Below the pieces are notes generated by a model. That model was not told the origin of the DNA, did not search any database, and saw only the letters and a program-made list of their open reading frames with translations. 64,000 nt of DNA from Melanocharis versteri (lineage: Eukaryota > Chordata > Aves > Passeriformes > Melanocharitidae), in NCBI GenBank assembly GCA_013397845.1, contig VZTG01008661.1, positions 1,610,683-1,674,682 of the forward strand, read 5' to 3'. Positions within the stretch are counted from its first letter, which is position 1. The number at the start of each line of letters is the position of its first letter. Below are positions 35,421 through 49,700 of the stretch, piece by piece. The translations under genes and the position numbers were made by a program.

Positions 35421-37812
35421 CATCCCATCAGCATATCAGTGTACTATTAGCCACCTCAGTCCTTAAAAAACAAAGCTATTCCCCCTGTCTATTTCAACTT
35501 GGCTGTCCCCACAAAGCATTCAGCAGAAAGGACATCTGCAGAAAATGGAAGTACATGACAGGCTAAGATATAGAATTGCATCACTGCGCCACTGTTCAAT
35601 TGAATATTCATAGAAGAAGCTGAGGCATCGTCACTGCACACAAAAAAGAACAGCCAGCAAATAAGTTTTTTCACAAAATAAGTATCAGTCCTAACCAGTG
35701 TGATTCATTTCAGCACCTGTCAGTATTATTACCCATTGTTTTCTCAGGAAGTGTTGAGTAGACACCATCACCTGGATTTGCATTTGCAAAGCAATACCGC
35801 ACATTTGTAAGGTACTGGAGGTGCTATGTGTGTGGGCTGGATTCTGGCTAATACATGTGTTTGTGCAGCCCATAACAATACAGCCATTTAATCAACTCAA
35901 TGTCAGACCTTATAAAATTACTCTGGTGCAACTTTCGCTATTGTCTTCCAATAACAGAAAGTTTGGAACAGATATAAAGCCCAACCAGATCAGAAGAAAT
36001 TTCAGAAGTCAGAATCCAGCCATTTCTCTCCTTACTTCTCCCGCCTTATTTTTACAAATATGTTTTTCTAATGTTTAAGATGACCTACACAAATGTCCAG
36101 AGAGGAAAAACGAAGGTGTGTGGCTGCATAAATCCTAATCCCACAAAATTAGCAGATGTTTTGTGGAAGACTTTAACAGGACAAGGGATTTCTTACGTTT
36201 TTGCCTGGGCTAAACTTCAGCTAGATAGATTCATAGACTCCCACAACGAGCCCCAAGGATTTTGAAGACACCACATACCAAGAGGTCCAGAGGAAGATCT
36301 GAGATCCTGACTACCTGTCTTCCAAGAAAGAATTAGAGTTAATTAAGCATATGCAGTGCATTGGAAGAAACTAAGAGCAATACGTATTTGAGTATAGTTG
36401 GTAGTTTCCCTTGCTGCTTGAAGCAAAGTACCACTGCACATCACTGTAAGCAAAAACTTGTTTGGCCTTATGGGCAGTGCTAATCTATAACTCTCTAGAA
36501 GGAAAAAGAAGATACTTGAAAGGATATTTTTTCTTTCTGTCTGCTTTTGAATAAAGTCCTTCAGTATGTGCTCAGTAAAACTCTGGAGAGAAAAATGACA
36601 ACTTCTGCCTCTCACTTCATTTGTGAGGCAGTTTTCCCACAGTCCCCAGACTTTGTATCTGAATACATAAATCCTTGATATCATCTGAAATCAGTAATAT
36701 TTATCACTAAGAGAAGTATGTCTGACTGCCTAAGACCCAAGTCTCAGGGCCAGAAGCTTTTAGAGGTGCCAGCTGAGACTCAGTCCAAATTTTTCAGAGA
36801 CTTGGTCCAAAGTTTTCAAATAGAGTTCAATACACATAAGCAAAAGGAGCCTTTTCAAGTCACATTGGACTTCTTACAAGCTAATGAATAAAACTGAGCA
36901 TTGTCTCAACCTGGGGCTTTTGCTCAGCTCCAAGGATAAGTGATAGCTTAAGAAGGCTGAAACACATCCCCTGCCTCTAGAAGTTAGAGAAGACCTCAGA
37001 AAAGACTGGCTTCATGGTCAGGAAATGGATGGAGCATCCCAGAGACCCAGGAACAAGCACTTTGCCTAGCAGCAAGTGCTTTCAGATTAAACTTCTCTAA
37101 TTTTCAAGATTCACAGGTTTCAATGTGAATCCACAATAACTCTTACTAGAGCGCCAAACATACTATGAGCTAATTTTTCCTTTCTTTTGTTCTTCTCTGT
37201 CATAACAACAAATTAATCAAAGTAAGTGGGAAAAACTTCTCTCTGCCTGGCCTAACATACAGCACACTGTAAAACAAAATCACGACTCCCTGAAAAGAAC
37301 AGGTTACAATGAGAACATAAACACCATTACTGTTTCCAGACTAATAGCACTGAGCTAAAATATCACCAAGAACTCATTCTATTCCCCTTGTCCAGTTCAA
37401 GCTTTTACCAATTTCATGGGTGAATTAAAAGAGCAGTATTGATCTATGCTGGCTGTCCTTTTCAGAGCAAACACTGCGCTGGACAGGAAGACATACAGAT
37501 CTTCTTAGCTTAAGAATATACAAGGCAACATCACTTTCAGCAGCTTATTCAAAGGAAAAGGTGTCTGCCCCTAAAATGTCATGCTGAAACCATCATTCAA
37601 TGCTTGTCACTAGCTACAGCTAAACCATGGAGGACTGATTTACATTTGTGCTGCAGTAGTGAGTGAGCTGTTTTCAAAACGAAAACCTAACTTATGGCTC
37701 TATTTGCTCTTCTCTCAACTGGGAATAAATGGAGTTCATAAAATTACAAAGCGGCTTTGGAATCGTAATCTAATTAAATCAGCAGTAACTGACTGAAATA
37801 ACTGAAGAATTT

Positions 37813-37838
37813 TATATACATATATATATATATATATA
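37813..37838. repeat. (TA)n microsatellite
   Basis: About twelve TA units with one interrupting ACA. Confidence 0.9.
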
Positions 37839-39358
37839 AGACAAAGCCTTCAATAAAAAGGAGTCTTCCCTGGGACATACCCAATCTTCCACCACCTCTT
37901 GTTTTAAACGTACTGATTGACAACAATTGTCCACAAAATTAATATTGTAGATTTATAACTGCATCTCTCAAACTATGAGGTTGATTCTTCTCTCACTGAA
38001 GTCAGGACTGAGAACCCCTCTGCTCTCTGTAACACACCCCACCATGGTACCAAAAAGGTTTTAGAGCTAAAGCCTTCACAGCAGTTAACACCACTGGAAG
38101 CAGCAACAGCTCTTGTCTGCTGAAGGAGAGGAGGTAGAAGAGAAGCAAGGAGCGCAGCAGAGCAATCAGAAGTGCTTCCAATTTTTATGAAACTACCCAG
38201 GCTGTGTCTTAACTCCCCCATGCAAATCAAAGCTGTCATAGATTTTTCCTGAGTTGGTTATCTGCCTCCCACAAGTAACCTGCCTGTACTTACAGGAACA
38301 TCAACAGTCAATTTGTTAGGCTCGAAGAACAAAAAACAGAGAAATTAGAAGCTCTATATGGAGCAGAAAATTGCCAATACTAAGTTTTACAAGATTGACC
38401 TACAAGATAGTTTTTGTCCATAAATCTCATAGCACTTTATTAAGTGCTGTGAGGCAGATGCCTTGAGCTCCATGCTTTGGAAGCTGAACCTGAGACTTGA
38501 GATGTGACCTTTTCAATGTCATGTGGCAGGTCAACAAGTTCTACTTCAACATTCCCAAGATTGTGAAGTCTCTGCCATTGCTTTGAGAAGACAAGCAATC
38601 CTCTGCAAAAGTCGAGCTCTGAGCCTGTCATTAGAGTAGCACTGGGCTAGAATGATTAAACACATGGAAGAATCAACCAGTTTTTAAGATATCGGTTGGC
38701 ATCTAAACTACTTGTCCAAGCTGATGAACAAAGGACAAAAATGTAAAAAACGAAGAAAAAGGAGGAAGCAAAATTCTACCTCAAATCATAAATAACCTAT
38801 CCTCCTTAAAGCAGCCACACTCCATTTGGTCCATGTGGCCTTTGCTGTTTTTTACTGGCAGGCTGATAAGACCAAAAACTTTCGAAAAAAAGGAAAAAAA
38901 GAAAAGTTAATTTCTTAGCCTTTACCCTAATACAGTCCTGTTCAGAGCACACTCAGCTCCAGCTGCAACAGGTGCACCTCCAGAGCACTCCCGCAGCACA
39001 ACACCTCACAGGGCAAGAAGGGACAGCTGCATCTTTCTGCTGCTGGCAGAGGTGAGGACGGTGCCAGGCTGCCCATCTGCCACTGCCTGCACGTGGACTG
39101 ATTCTGGATTCACAATCCAGCAGCTCTCCCTGCCCAAGATCAACCTTTAATACATAAACGTACCTGGAGGAGATGGCAACAGACACCGAGCAAGCCGAAG
39201 TCAGGCTGACGTCTGCAGCCAGGGCACGCGGCTGCTCTGAACAAGAGGGAGTCTGAAGGGCTGAGCCGTAGCGGCCTCCCCCGGAGCCCCCTCCCAGAAA
39301 TTCCTCAGCAGCTATGAGAGCTGGTAAACCAAGACTCCTCACCTCAGTCCCCACTCAC

Positions 39359-39393
39359 CTGTCAGGCATTGGAAGGCAAAATGGGTAAGACAT
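39359..39393 (-). other. Candidate 35-nt exon with strong splice sites (possible KCNS3 5'UTR exon)
   Basis: On the minus strand a pyrimidine-rich tract ending ACTAAG (39394-39399) precedes 35 nt ending GACAG, followed by the consensus donor GTGAGT (donor box 39353-39361). It lies between the CpG island and the KCNS3 coding exon, where a noncoding exon could sit. Splice-like signals are frequent by chance, so this is tentative. Confidence 0.2.
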
Positions 39394-42300
39394 CTTAGTG
39401 TGAAGGGCAAGAAGATGAGCTGGAGAGTTTGTGAAAAAAAGGATGGAGAACAGAAATTTGTGCTATGACCAAAGATGTCGGGAATACCCAGCACAGACAT
39501 CAGTGACAGAAACAATTTATAGAGGGCAAAATGAGTGAACCCTTCCACGAACCTTTATATCAACATTACCAACACACAGAGACCACAGCATTTACTCCAG
39601 ACTTACCTGAGCTCCTTGCTGAACAGTGCACGAAAATCAAGATCTCAGGCTTTACCTGTAACAGAGCAAATGGTCCAAAATCCACAATAAACTAAGCAGA
39701 ACAAGAACAGTGACCACAATGGGACCTTCTAATATAAATGATAAAGCTCATCTTCCCAGAAGACAGGTGTCTCTTGAAAATTACTGTGGAATGAGCCCCC
39801 TGAGAAACTAAGGACCAACAAGGTCAACATCATCTCCCTCTGCAAGAAAGACAAATATTCTAGAAGTCATCTCCTCTAAAACAGAATGGAAAACAAAAGA
39901 AAACCATTACAAGTAACAGACACATACAGAACTCCCTTGCAAGAAAAATGAGCCAGTTATCCAGAAATGACAGATGACAGCAGTTTAACACACTGCTGTT
40001 AGGACTTCAGGTACATTATGAATGAGACAAGATGAGCAGAACACATTCACATAAAATGGAAAGTACAGCATTAAGGAAAGAAGCATCAGTAAAATACAGG
40101 AAAATGAAAAGGAGCAGAAGGAAAGGAGGTACAAAAAAGAAAAAATGGTAAAGAATGGAGCAAGATACTGAGGTAGTACCTTGAAGCAGATGATCCCCTG
40201 GCATTAACTGGTGCAGAACCATTGTCTGGAACAGGTCAAGGACAGTTTCTGTCAGCTGAAGATTTGGTCCTCCACACAGAACCAGGCAATGGCAAAGACA
40301 GCATCCTGCCTGGTTTTCTTGGGGTGCTTTCCCCCTCAGGAAGGAAAAGAGGCAACACAGGAAGAAAATAAGATGATGCCATAAATTACAAGACAAGGCT
40401 TAACAGAAGTAAAAGAATAGATGAAGAGCAAGAAATAAAAACAAAGGGATGGGGCAAAGGCAAGATAAAAAGAAAATATCCACAGTTTAGTGGAATACAT
40501 TTTATTTATTCATGAGCACTGTTTTATTATGTGTCCTTGGCAGATGTCCCACAACTGAAAATTTGCAAGACAGAGAATGATATGAGTTTAGAGACTTGAG
40601 CCTTGTTTCTAGTCATTAGCCTTGGGCAGATCTTTTTAATATATGTGCCCCAATATGAAGTAAACAATTTCCTTAAATCAGGAGTCTTTGGACAGGAGAC
40701 ATGCTGCAAACAAATGGGCTTAGACAGGGTCTCCAGGAGGTAAGACAGAAAGCATGGTCTCAACCTGTTTTCAAGTAACCAAGCTGAATGTCAGGCTCCT
40801 AGTAAGGATACTGCCCAACAGGGTACAGCCTGCTTCTGACCCTGACCCACACCACACCCTGCCTTTCACACACCCTCCTGGTTAAGCAGCACTTATTTCA
40901 CCTGAGAGCGTGTGGGCTCCGCCTGCCCAGCTGGCAGGGACAGGGATGCCAACAGCAGGCAGCCACGGGAGCAGTGGCAGCGGTCTCTGGAGTGACCCCA
41001 GCACCGAGGCAGGACACGTGTCCAACACCAGCCTGCCCAGGGCTCAGCCAGAACAAAAAGCACTCCTCTGGCAGGTGCACCAGTGCTGAGTAAGGAAAGC
41101 CCAGCTGCCTCCACTCTCCATGCAGGTTTAACGTGCCTCTGCATCTCAGCTCAGTCACTGCTGAACCTTGCTTTGCATTGAGGCTGAACAGTCTTGGCAC
41201 TGAATGTTAATAGCTGATTTTATCCTGCCTGTGCCTGTAACTGCACAACTTAGGTGACACCGGTGGCTAAACACCGATTTAACACCTCTTCAGGTTTAAG
41301 GTGGTTTTATTCTTCTTGCCCTGGGAAAGTTGCTAAGTCCTAGCAAGGGTGAGCAAAGAACTGCTTCTCCTTCAGGACCTCTGTTTCTACAAAGGACATT
41401 TTAGTAAAACATCTGACCTCACCCTGCCCCAGGAACAATGCTAGGGGTCACACTGGAGTTTGCATCAGCTCAGCTGAAAGCTGTTCATTGATTTTCTTTT
41501 GCCCACACTCACAAATAGGAAGTTGAAGGGCTTCTACAATTTCTGTGGGTTGTGTTAGTGCTGAGACAGGTAACAAGACATAGACGTTTATAGACAACGA
41601 AGAAGGTCTCTTAAAAAAGAGCTTTAATGTCCTCTGCTATGAATGCATATAGATTTATTTTCTTTTTAATTGCAAGACACACTTAAACAAATCTGTCCAG
41701 ACTGTGTAAAGCAGATCTAACAGACAAGTAAAGAACTGTGATTTAAGAAATCTGATACTCTTTCTGGACCTTCTCCATACTTTAATTCCCGAAATCGAAA
41801 AAAAAAATATCCAATGATACTGCACCTCTTTTAAAAAAAACTGTTTTGAAATCTACAGCTAAGAAGCACCTTCGTAAAAGCTAGGTATGATTACTGCCAG
41901 TTAAAGTTCTTTTATCATCATTTAGCTACCTACCTATATTCAAATAATTTACACAATTTCAGAACAAAAAATCATTTTTGTCAACCCTCAGTGCTATCTC
42001 AGCAGAAATTTAGATACAGAAACTACAAAGTTTCTTCCTTATAAGCCAATTGTCTTTCATTCCTCCAAATGATTACTGGTTTCCACACTGCTGCAATGAG
42101 CAGCTTCCCTCAGCAGCAGATATTAAATACACCTTGCAAAGCTGAAAAGCCACCTCTACTTCATGGCTTAGGATATCAACCCAGATCAAATCCTACCAAA
42201 ACTGTAGGTGATTTAACCCAAACCGATCAGAGGAAAGAAGGATTTTGGGAAATGCTGCAGTTGTGACTGAGGAAAGTAAGAATGAGTGGTCCAGGACATG

Positions 42301-42989
42301 TCTCTGAAAATGAGATCTGCCCAAGGTATCCCAAGTCAGACACCCAGAACTCGACTCACACATTCCCTCTGGAACTCCTGGCTCCTGTGCAAAAAGTATT
42401 CTTGCTCCCTCTGTCCCCTTAGGACGCTAGCCTGAGTGCCTTATGCCATCTATTGGCCTAGACCAGCGACAGGCGCTTGGAGAACTTTAATTCTGGGAAA
42501 GCGACTGTGTTAAAAGGAATCTGTCCATAGATCTGTAAATTCCGCTAATGGAATCAATACACTGCTGCTGCTCAGATCTTGAGGTCTACCTTGCCCAGCA
42601 GACACACTGAGTTCAGCTCCCAGAATAACCAGCAGCTGTGCTTTGCATTAGGTAAATGAAAAATAGTACTGACACAGAGTGATCCCGCAGGCAAGAAAAT
42701 CCAGAAAATAAGCAGAGAGAATTTTCACTGTCCTACAGATGCACATTTTAAAAAGTCATTTATAAAAAGAGAAAGCTCCTTCAAAATCCACCTAGTTCTA
42801 AAATCTCATTAACTATCCTCCCCAACTTAGTAAAGTCTACTTTAAATCGGACACGCACAGTGAAGAAACTTCTTCCACATTTCCTCAGCTACAGAGGCTA
42901 CTGCAGCCATTCACGGCTGCTTAATTTAGTTTACTTTTCAATCTAAACGAGTTTCTAAAAGACAAGGCAGAGCTCTGCAATGCGAAAGG

Positions 42990-43780
42990 ACTCAGAGGCA
43001 TCGCTATTGATCCGCTGCCGCACAGGCCATTACAAAGCAGCCGCGGAGAGCTCGGCAGGACGCGGCCCCTGCGAGGGCCGGAGCGCTGCCCGCGCCCCGC
43101 TCCGGAGCCGCCTCCCCTGGGGAGCGCAGCGCGGCTGCACGTCCCGGGCCGGACGGCTCAGGGCAAGGCTTCGGCGGGGCAGCGAAGCCCGCCGAGGCTC
43201 CCCTGCCCCAGGCGGCATCCCGCGCACTCTTCTTCCTCCTCCTCCTCCGACTGTTTGCCCCGCAAAACNNNNNNNNNNNNNNNNNNNNNNNNNNNNNNNN
43301 NNNNNNNNNNNNNNNNNNNNNNNNNNNNNNNNNNNNNNNNNNNNNNNNNNNNNNNNNNNNNNNNNNNNNNNNNNNNNNNNNNNNNNNNNNNNNNNNNNNN
43401 NNNNNNNNNNNNNNNNNNNNNNNNNNNNNNNNNNNNNNNNNNNNNNNNNNNNNNNNNNNNNNNNNNNNNNNNNNNNNNNNNNNNNNNNNNNNNNNNNNNN
43501 NNNNNNNNNNNNNNNNNNNNNNNNNNNNNNNNNNNNNNNNNNNNNNNNNNNNNNNNNNNNNNNNNNNNNNNNNNNNNNNNNNNNNNNNNNNNNNNNNNNN
43601 NNNNNNNNNNNNNNNNNNNNNNNNNNNNNNNGCTGCGGGGCTCTCGCCGTGCCGCTTTTGTGCGGCGGCGGGGCCGGCACCGCGCGCGGAGTTGTCAGCG
43701 CCGGGGGATTGATCTGCCATCGATTCCCAGCGCCGCTCTGCTGAAGTGGCACATACGCGGCTTGATTTGCTGACGGTACG
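42990..43780. promoter_or_regulatory. CpG island with assembly gap, probable KCNS3 promoter region
   Basis: Sequence on both sides of the N run is strongly GC-rich and CpG-dense, unlike the AT-rich surroundings. It includes GGGCC/CCGGG blocks and a (CTC)n stretch just before the gap. It lies 17 kb upstream of the KCNS3 coding exon on the minus strand, a plausible position for its noncoding first exon. Which strand is transcribed cannot be seen. A plus-strand noncoding RNA is an alternative. Confidence 0.6.
43269..43631. other. Assembly gap (363 N)
   Basis: Run of N inside a CpG-dense region. High GC content commonly defeats sequencing, so a real part of the island, perhaps a first exon, is missing. 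Apparent reading frames across it are meaningless. Confidence 1.
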
Positions 43781-46700
43781 GCCTGAGATGCGGAGTGTCA
43801 CCCGCACGCCGCAGAGGGAAGTAATTTGTTTTCCGTGTTGTGCCCCAGAGTAGTTGCCTGGCTGTGTCACGGCTCAGCTGTGCCTGAGTTAAAGTCAAAG
43901 GGCAACGGGAACCCAGGCTAGCTCCGAGTGTAACTCCAAAGCACAGCTGCGACAGCTTTCCACGGTTAAGCATTTCGTCTGTTTCAGTGGTGTCGTTGTG
44001 AAAATTGCCGAGAATGAACGTGGAGGTTTATTCCTTCATTACGAATTTTGACAGGATGTTAAGTATTTTCTGCACTTTTGCCAAACTTTTCAAAACTTTT
44101 CACTAAGAAAAAGTACTCTAAAACATCATCATCATCATAACCAACTGCAGGATAAGGGGGGGAAAAAAATCTGTTTCGTAACTATTTCTGCCAGTTTTTT
44201 TTACTAATCAATTTCAAATTGAAAAAAACTTGCACAAATATTGCATAAAATTCTCCTCTGTGTTGGGGGGAGATTTATTTGTGGTGGGTGTTTTTAGAAT
44301 TCATTCCATATTTTAAGGAGAAGAATTCAACGACCTTTTGTTTCAGAGGCAACACAAATACTTACTATGCTGTAGTGTTCTTGGTAGTAATTTTTTAGTC
44401 TTGTAAGAGTCCTCAGTTGTGAAGACTGAAGAGAGTGGGCATCCTAAGAGAATACATTTCTCTCTGATAGTGTTTACTGTTATTCCCCTAAGGTACTATT
44501 GCTGTGCAGAAAAGATTCGTTTTATTACATGTTATCGTGTATAATAGCATTAATAAATTAATTTTTATCATATTTCTCTTTCATTAATTACAGAAGTTTA
44601 ATCACAGCAGAATATGTCTGGTCCAGATATTACATCAACCCTTCAATGTTGTGCACAGCAATATGCATTTATGCTACGTGTCTTTTTCAAAAACCATAAT
44701 TAACCAGGAGTACAGAATGACATTTAGTTACAGAAAGTTTGTGAGAAAGCCATGCACTGAGTGCAAAGTGAGTTCCTCAGAACTGTTCAAATACAAGAAT
44801 GTGAACAGAATACTTCCTGAAGACAAATGAGGTCATCTTAGTGGGTCATTTGGAGATTTCAGCATAAAACTTGAAAGATCCTGCAGAAATATTGCTACTG
44901 ACTTTTGGAAATGATACTGCAGCACTGCAGCCCATCAGATGGTTACACAACCTCAGTCATCACAGGCAAGAATGTGAGATGCTGAAAATTGCCCAGGAAG
45001 ATGAGCTGCAGCTGCCTGGGCAGCAAGGACACACATTTGCAACACACAGGGACATCTGTAGTGACAGAGGGGGAAATGGTGGGCTTATTGCCTGTATCAA
45101 CACGCCTGGTGACACTGGTGACTCTGTCCTCAGTCACTGTTGTGGCCACTGGAAATGTCCCATGGTGCTGCTCTGCCTGGTAGGGAGGGCAGAAACATGC
45201 TGTCTCGGCTGCTCCTCAGGCCTGTCGAGCTGCAATCTGCATTACCATGACTTAGAGCTCCTTACATCAGCATGATCTTGCATTGCTCTTTTCTAAACAA
45301 CAGACCCAGTCCCCTGAGGGCAGCACATTTAGAAAAGCCCGTTCTCTCCTCCCAGTGTTCTGCAGACCCAGGCATCTTCTCTATTTTATCTGCGTCAAGA
45401 AATACCACAAGACATAGGAATTGCATTTATTTCTGTATTTGATGCATCGTGGTTTTTTTTCACATAAGCAGTGTCTGAGCACTGAGATGTCTGAAGAAAC
45501 ATCTTCCCTTTCAAAGCAGTTTTTCACGTGCTGCCTCTGAAACACAGCAACTCCCCTGTGCTGTGATCTTGCTTTTACGTGGAGGGCTGACTTGTGGTTT
45601 CTTGGCAGGTTTTAGCAACTTCATTTTAAAACATGTCCTGGAATTTGCTTGACTCAATCATCTGGAAAAAGAGAGAGGTCATTTCTATCTTCCTGATGCA
45701 GAAAAACTTATTGGCAGCCGTTTATGGTGGGCATGAGCCTAGTTCCTGGCAGTGTGGAAAAGAGTTGAAAGGAAATCTAAGCTATAACACCATCATCTTC
45801 ATTGCCCTGCAGTGGTTTATAATATTGCAAAATGGTGTTAACAGTTGCTCACCAGCTTAAAAGGATTGTAAGACAAAGGCTGTTAGGAAAAGTGGCATAT
45901 ATAAGGCTGGCTTGTAGTATCTTGTGCTCTAGCCAAGGATCAACCAGAAATATTATTCAGGAACAAAGAATTACAAAATGTCCAGATTAGTCTTTAAAAA
46001 TATTAACTCCTTCAATGATGCTGGTAATAAGTTAACTTAAGACAAAACTGTTGTTTTAAATTCCTCTTAAGATAAGAAGATTTTCACCAGTGGAGTGAAT
46101 GGAGTGAGGAGTGAACATATGGCTACATCGGAAGGGATTGTGACCCCCCATAAAATAGCTTACATCTTTTTTATGGCTCTTTAAAGCACGCAGTGGGCCT
46201 ATCCAAAGTCAAGCTGTCACTGGCTAATCTAAACTGGGAACAACAATGCCCTGCCTGACCACTGTTGTGCGTGTGTTTGTTGTGTTTGTGTAACGTTTCC
46301 ATCCCTAGGGACTGGCCATTATCCCCCCCTATTTGTTTTCTTCCTTGAATTGCCTTCATCCAACCAAATTCTGTCAGCAGTTACACGAAGGGGACCCTAT
46401 TAAAGACAAATGGACTCAATGTTCTTCCTGAAGAAATGCTCATAATTTAAGCTACTGTGGGACAAATTTAGAGTAACTCTGCCTTAGGTACTTTCATGGG
46501 GAAAAAGGAAAAAAAAAGGTGATTGGAATGGCAACTCTCCTGCCAGTGAGAGCAGAATCTGTTCTACTCTGCCTGCTGCAATCCCACCCGTTCCAACCTG
46601 CAAGAGGGCACATGGGACAGGGACTGCAACACCACTTGCAGCCCCTGCAGTGCTTGCTGGTGACCATCCACAGCAGCCAGCACAGGGGTTTCCACTTGCT

Positions 46701-49700
46701 GCACAAAACGACATGCAAATCACAGCTTTTCACACTCCTATTGAGTTACATGTGCCTCAGTGCAGGACTCTGGGTTTCATTTGCACCCTGTCTGGATGAA
46801 AACTGTCTCATTCAATTGAGTTTTACATGGGGTTTGTGCTGCCTCCAAAAGCTCAGTCCTGCCTCTCACGCAAATCAGAGGAACTACTGTTGCAGTTTTA
46901 TGTTTTTTGCATTGTCACGGGTGAGAGGTAGATTGGAAACTGAGGCCTCTTGTACTTGCTTTTGTATTCCAGACCTGGGGACTGTCTTATGCTCTTTTGA
47001 TTTAAGAAAGTCAGTGGGAATTTTCAATTCTTTTTATTCAGTTCAAGAAGATAAACTTTATCTGTGAATGGCAGGGCCTTTCCTTAATTATCCTGAGAAA
47101 ATAACTTCATATAATGCAACATAGTGCCTTCAATTCACTAAATAGAATATTTCTAATAATAAAAAAGTATTACCAGAAGAAAGTCAAAGGGTTTTAAAGG
47201 GTTTATGAGGCAGCATGATCCAGTAACTTGAGGAAACGCTACATCTGCTGCAGAGCCAGGAACAGAACTTAGAGCTCTAGAGTTCTTTTTACTCTTTTTT
47301 AATGCTGAATTTGGTAGTAAAGTATGAGTAGTCAGAGGAGAATACCACGTTTGAATTTAAAAGCATCTGCAAGTGTTGCTAGGAATATGTGAACCGTAAC
47401 AGATCTTCAATTAAGCAGAAGGTAAGAAATTTATCAGTGTCAGCTCCCTGGTTACCAGGCTATTGACACAGTTCTTAGAAAGAGAAGTCAAATGTACATG
47501 TGCATTAAGCATATTGTATTTCTGAAAATGATGTTTTCCATTAATTATGAAAACATATTAACATAGAACCTTGTTTAACAGAAGATGGACAGTAAATTAC
47601 TGAATCACAAATCAGCGAAGTAGGTAGGAGATTCCTGGTACCTTTTCTGCTTCTAACCCATGTGAAATAACAATGTGACCTGCAGCAGGATGTGTCTAAA
47701 GTAGGGCCTTGTAAGCACAATATATAAATGACAACTCCTGTGGAAATGTTGAATGCAGCAGCTGTCATTACACAGGCTAGCAATACAGTAATTACATTTT
47801 GGATGTGTAACCTGGCTTGCCTGTCACAGCTGAATTCTTGTTTACAACAAATACACTGGGCTTTACAGAGCTGTGCCTTTTTAAAAAAAATAATGGGAAA
47901 ACATAGTTCCAAAGGTAAAAGAAGACAAGGTCTTTCAGTGGGAAAAGAATGTCTATAAAGAATGGTGAAATGGCTTGTATGTAATCTTTTAATTTGTCCT
48001 ACAAGTTTATAGCAGGGGAAGGAGTGGATGTGTGTGCTTAGGAAGGTGCAGCAGAAGGTGGGGCCTTCTGTCTTCAACCTTTTTTATCTTTATTTTTTCT
48101 TTTCTCCTTTGCTGTCTTTCTTCTCCATTTTCAATTCCATTTCTATTCAGTATTGCTAAGGTAGTCCCTTAGGAACCTCAGTCCAGGCGCATAATTTCAT
48201 TTGGATAGTTGGGATACAGTCAAGTACAAAGGAAGAAATTCTGAAGATTGAATAAGACAGGGCTATAGAAGAAACTGAAGATCAGGGTTTGGAAGGCAAG
48301 ATAATACTAAAATGAATAGAGCAATACTAAAGCTACAGCACTGTTTCAATTTTCCTTAATTCTTTTCTTCTATTTCTCTTCAAATCTATAATACTTCTTC
48401 TTCTAGTTCTAGTTTCTTTTCATTCCTTTTGGGGATTTTTCATTATTTTGCATGTTTGTTCAGCTCTGAAGTCCTTGACGTGTCCATTTCTCCAACTTTT
48501 TCTCATCACCTGTGTGGGTGAAAAATAGGATTGCAAAGATTTTCTTCAGTACTTCAGAGAAAAATGGGCCAGGAATCGATATTGCTATACTGGCATAGTA
48601 AGGGTATTTACATCTGAAAGCATTCTACCTTGCTCTTCTCATGAATAATGAAAGAAATCATGGCATTCTTGTGGGGCTGGGTTAGCCAAAAAAATTCTTT
48701 GGAGCACATGAGGGGACTACTACATTTTCATTTCCATCCTTTGTTTACTTATTGTGTTCTGGAAGAAAAAGTAGAGCACTAAAAGGTAAGAATTTTGTCC
48801 CCATTTTGGGAAGTGTATATTCTGAAGAAGCTATGGATACAGACCATTGACACCGCTACTGTAGAAGTTGCAGAGAGGTTCGATACAGAAGTCTTTCAGT
48901 TCTAGAGACACTGCATTTTAGTAAAATGATAAGAAGTTTGCCTATTTGCATCCCTTCAAAGGCTAGGCCTTCAGCTTAACATAAACAGGACCTTTTTTTA
49001 TCAGTGGCAAGTGGTTTGATGTATTCTATGTATCTTAAACATGCACCTGATAAGAAGAATTGAGTTTCTGGGGGGATGCTCATCTTCATGTGATTGAGTA
49101 CAGGACAAGCTTAAGCTTAATGGCTTGGACTAGGAACCTGAAATCAAAGGATTAAAAGTAATGTAAAGGGAATCATGTTCTGTGTGATTAAAGAACAGGG
49201 AAGTATATTTCTGGTTAAGACAAAGGATATTTACATGACTATTTTTTTTTGTGATTTAGCAGTTGTGCAAGAAGCACTCTCCAAAAAAGTCAGCATCAAC
49301 AAAATGACTGCACAGCTCGTTGCAGATGAGACACCAACATGCTCTTGATGACAAGAGAAGAAACACTGGCATTCAAAAAGGAATGCTTGTTCTGCCTTCA
49401 AAAGAATTGATAACCGTCCTCATCACTATATCTACAAGCAGGGTAAAAATGTAGATGTTGAGTGGAGGAAGTGGATTAAATGGGGTGTCTTACTCTGCTT
49501 TGCCAAAGTCTTCTTTGGCTGCTATCTATTTTTCCATCAAACAGCAATGTAGTCTGTTGCATTATGCTCTATAGTCTCCCTAGAAATCTCCCTGAACCCA
49601 GGACTTTAACATCTCTGAAACCCCAGCTTTAAACTCAGGTCGAATTCCCAGCAAAGAATGACTAAGCAGGACACAGGCTGTACTGGTGGTCAACAGTGCT

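Larger units (their letters stand above)
35421..42989 (-). other. Probable KCNS3 intron, distal part
   Basis: Noncoding and mostly AT-rich, with a TA microsatellite near 37813. There are locally GC-richer patches at about 38940-39360 and 40800-41200 in which no coding content is recognised. A weak candidate exon at 39359-39393 is listed separately. Confidence 0.35.

Noticed and set aside
43004..43870. Long open frames across the CpG island
   Set aside because: They exist only because the 363 N bases contain no stop codons.
47541..48077. 178-codon minus-strand frame
   Set aside because: No recognisable domain or signals. Composition like translated noncoding DNA.
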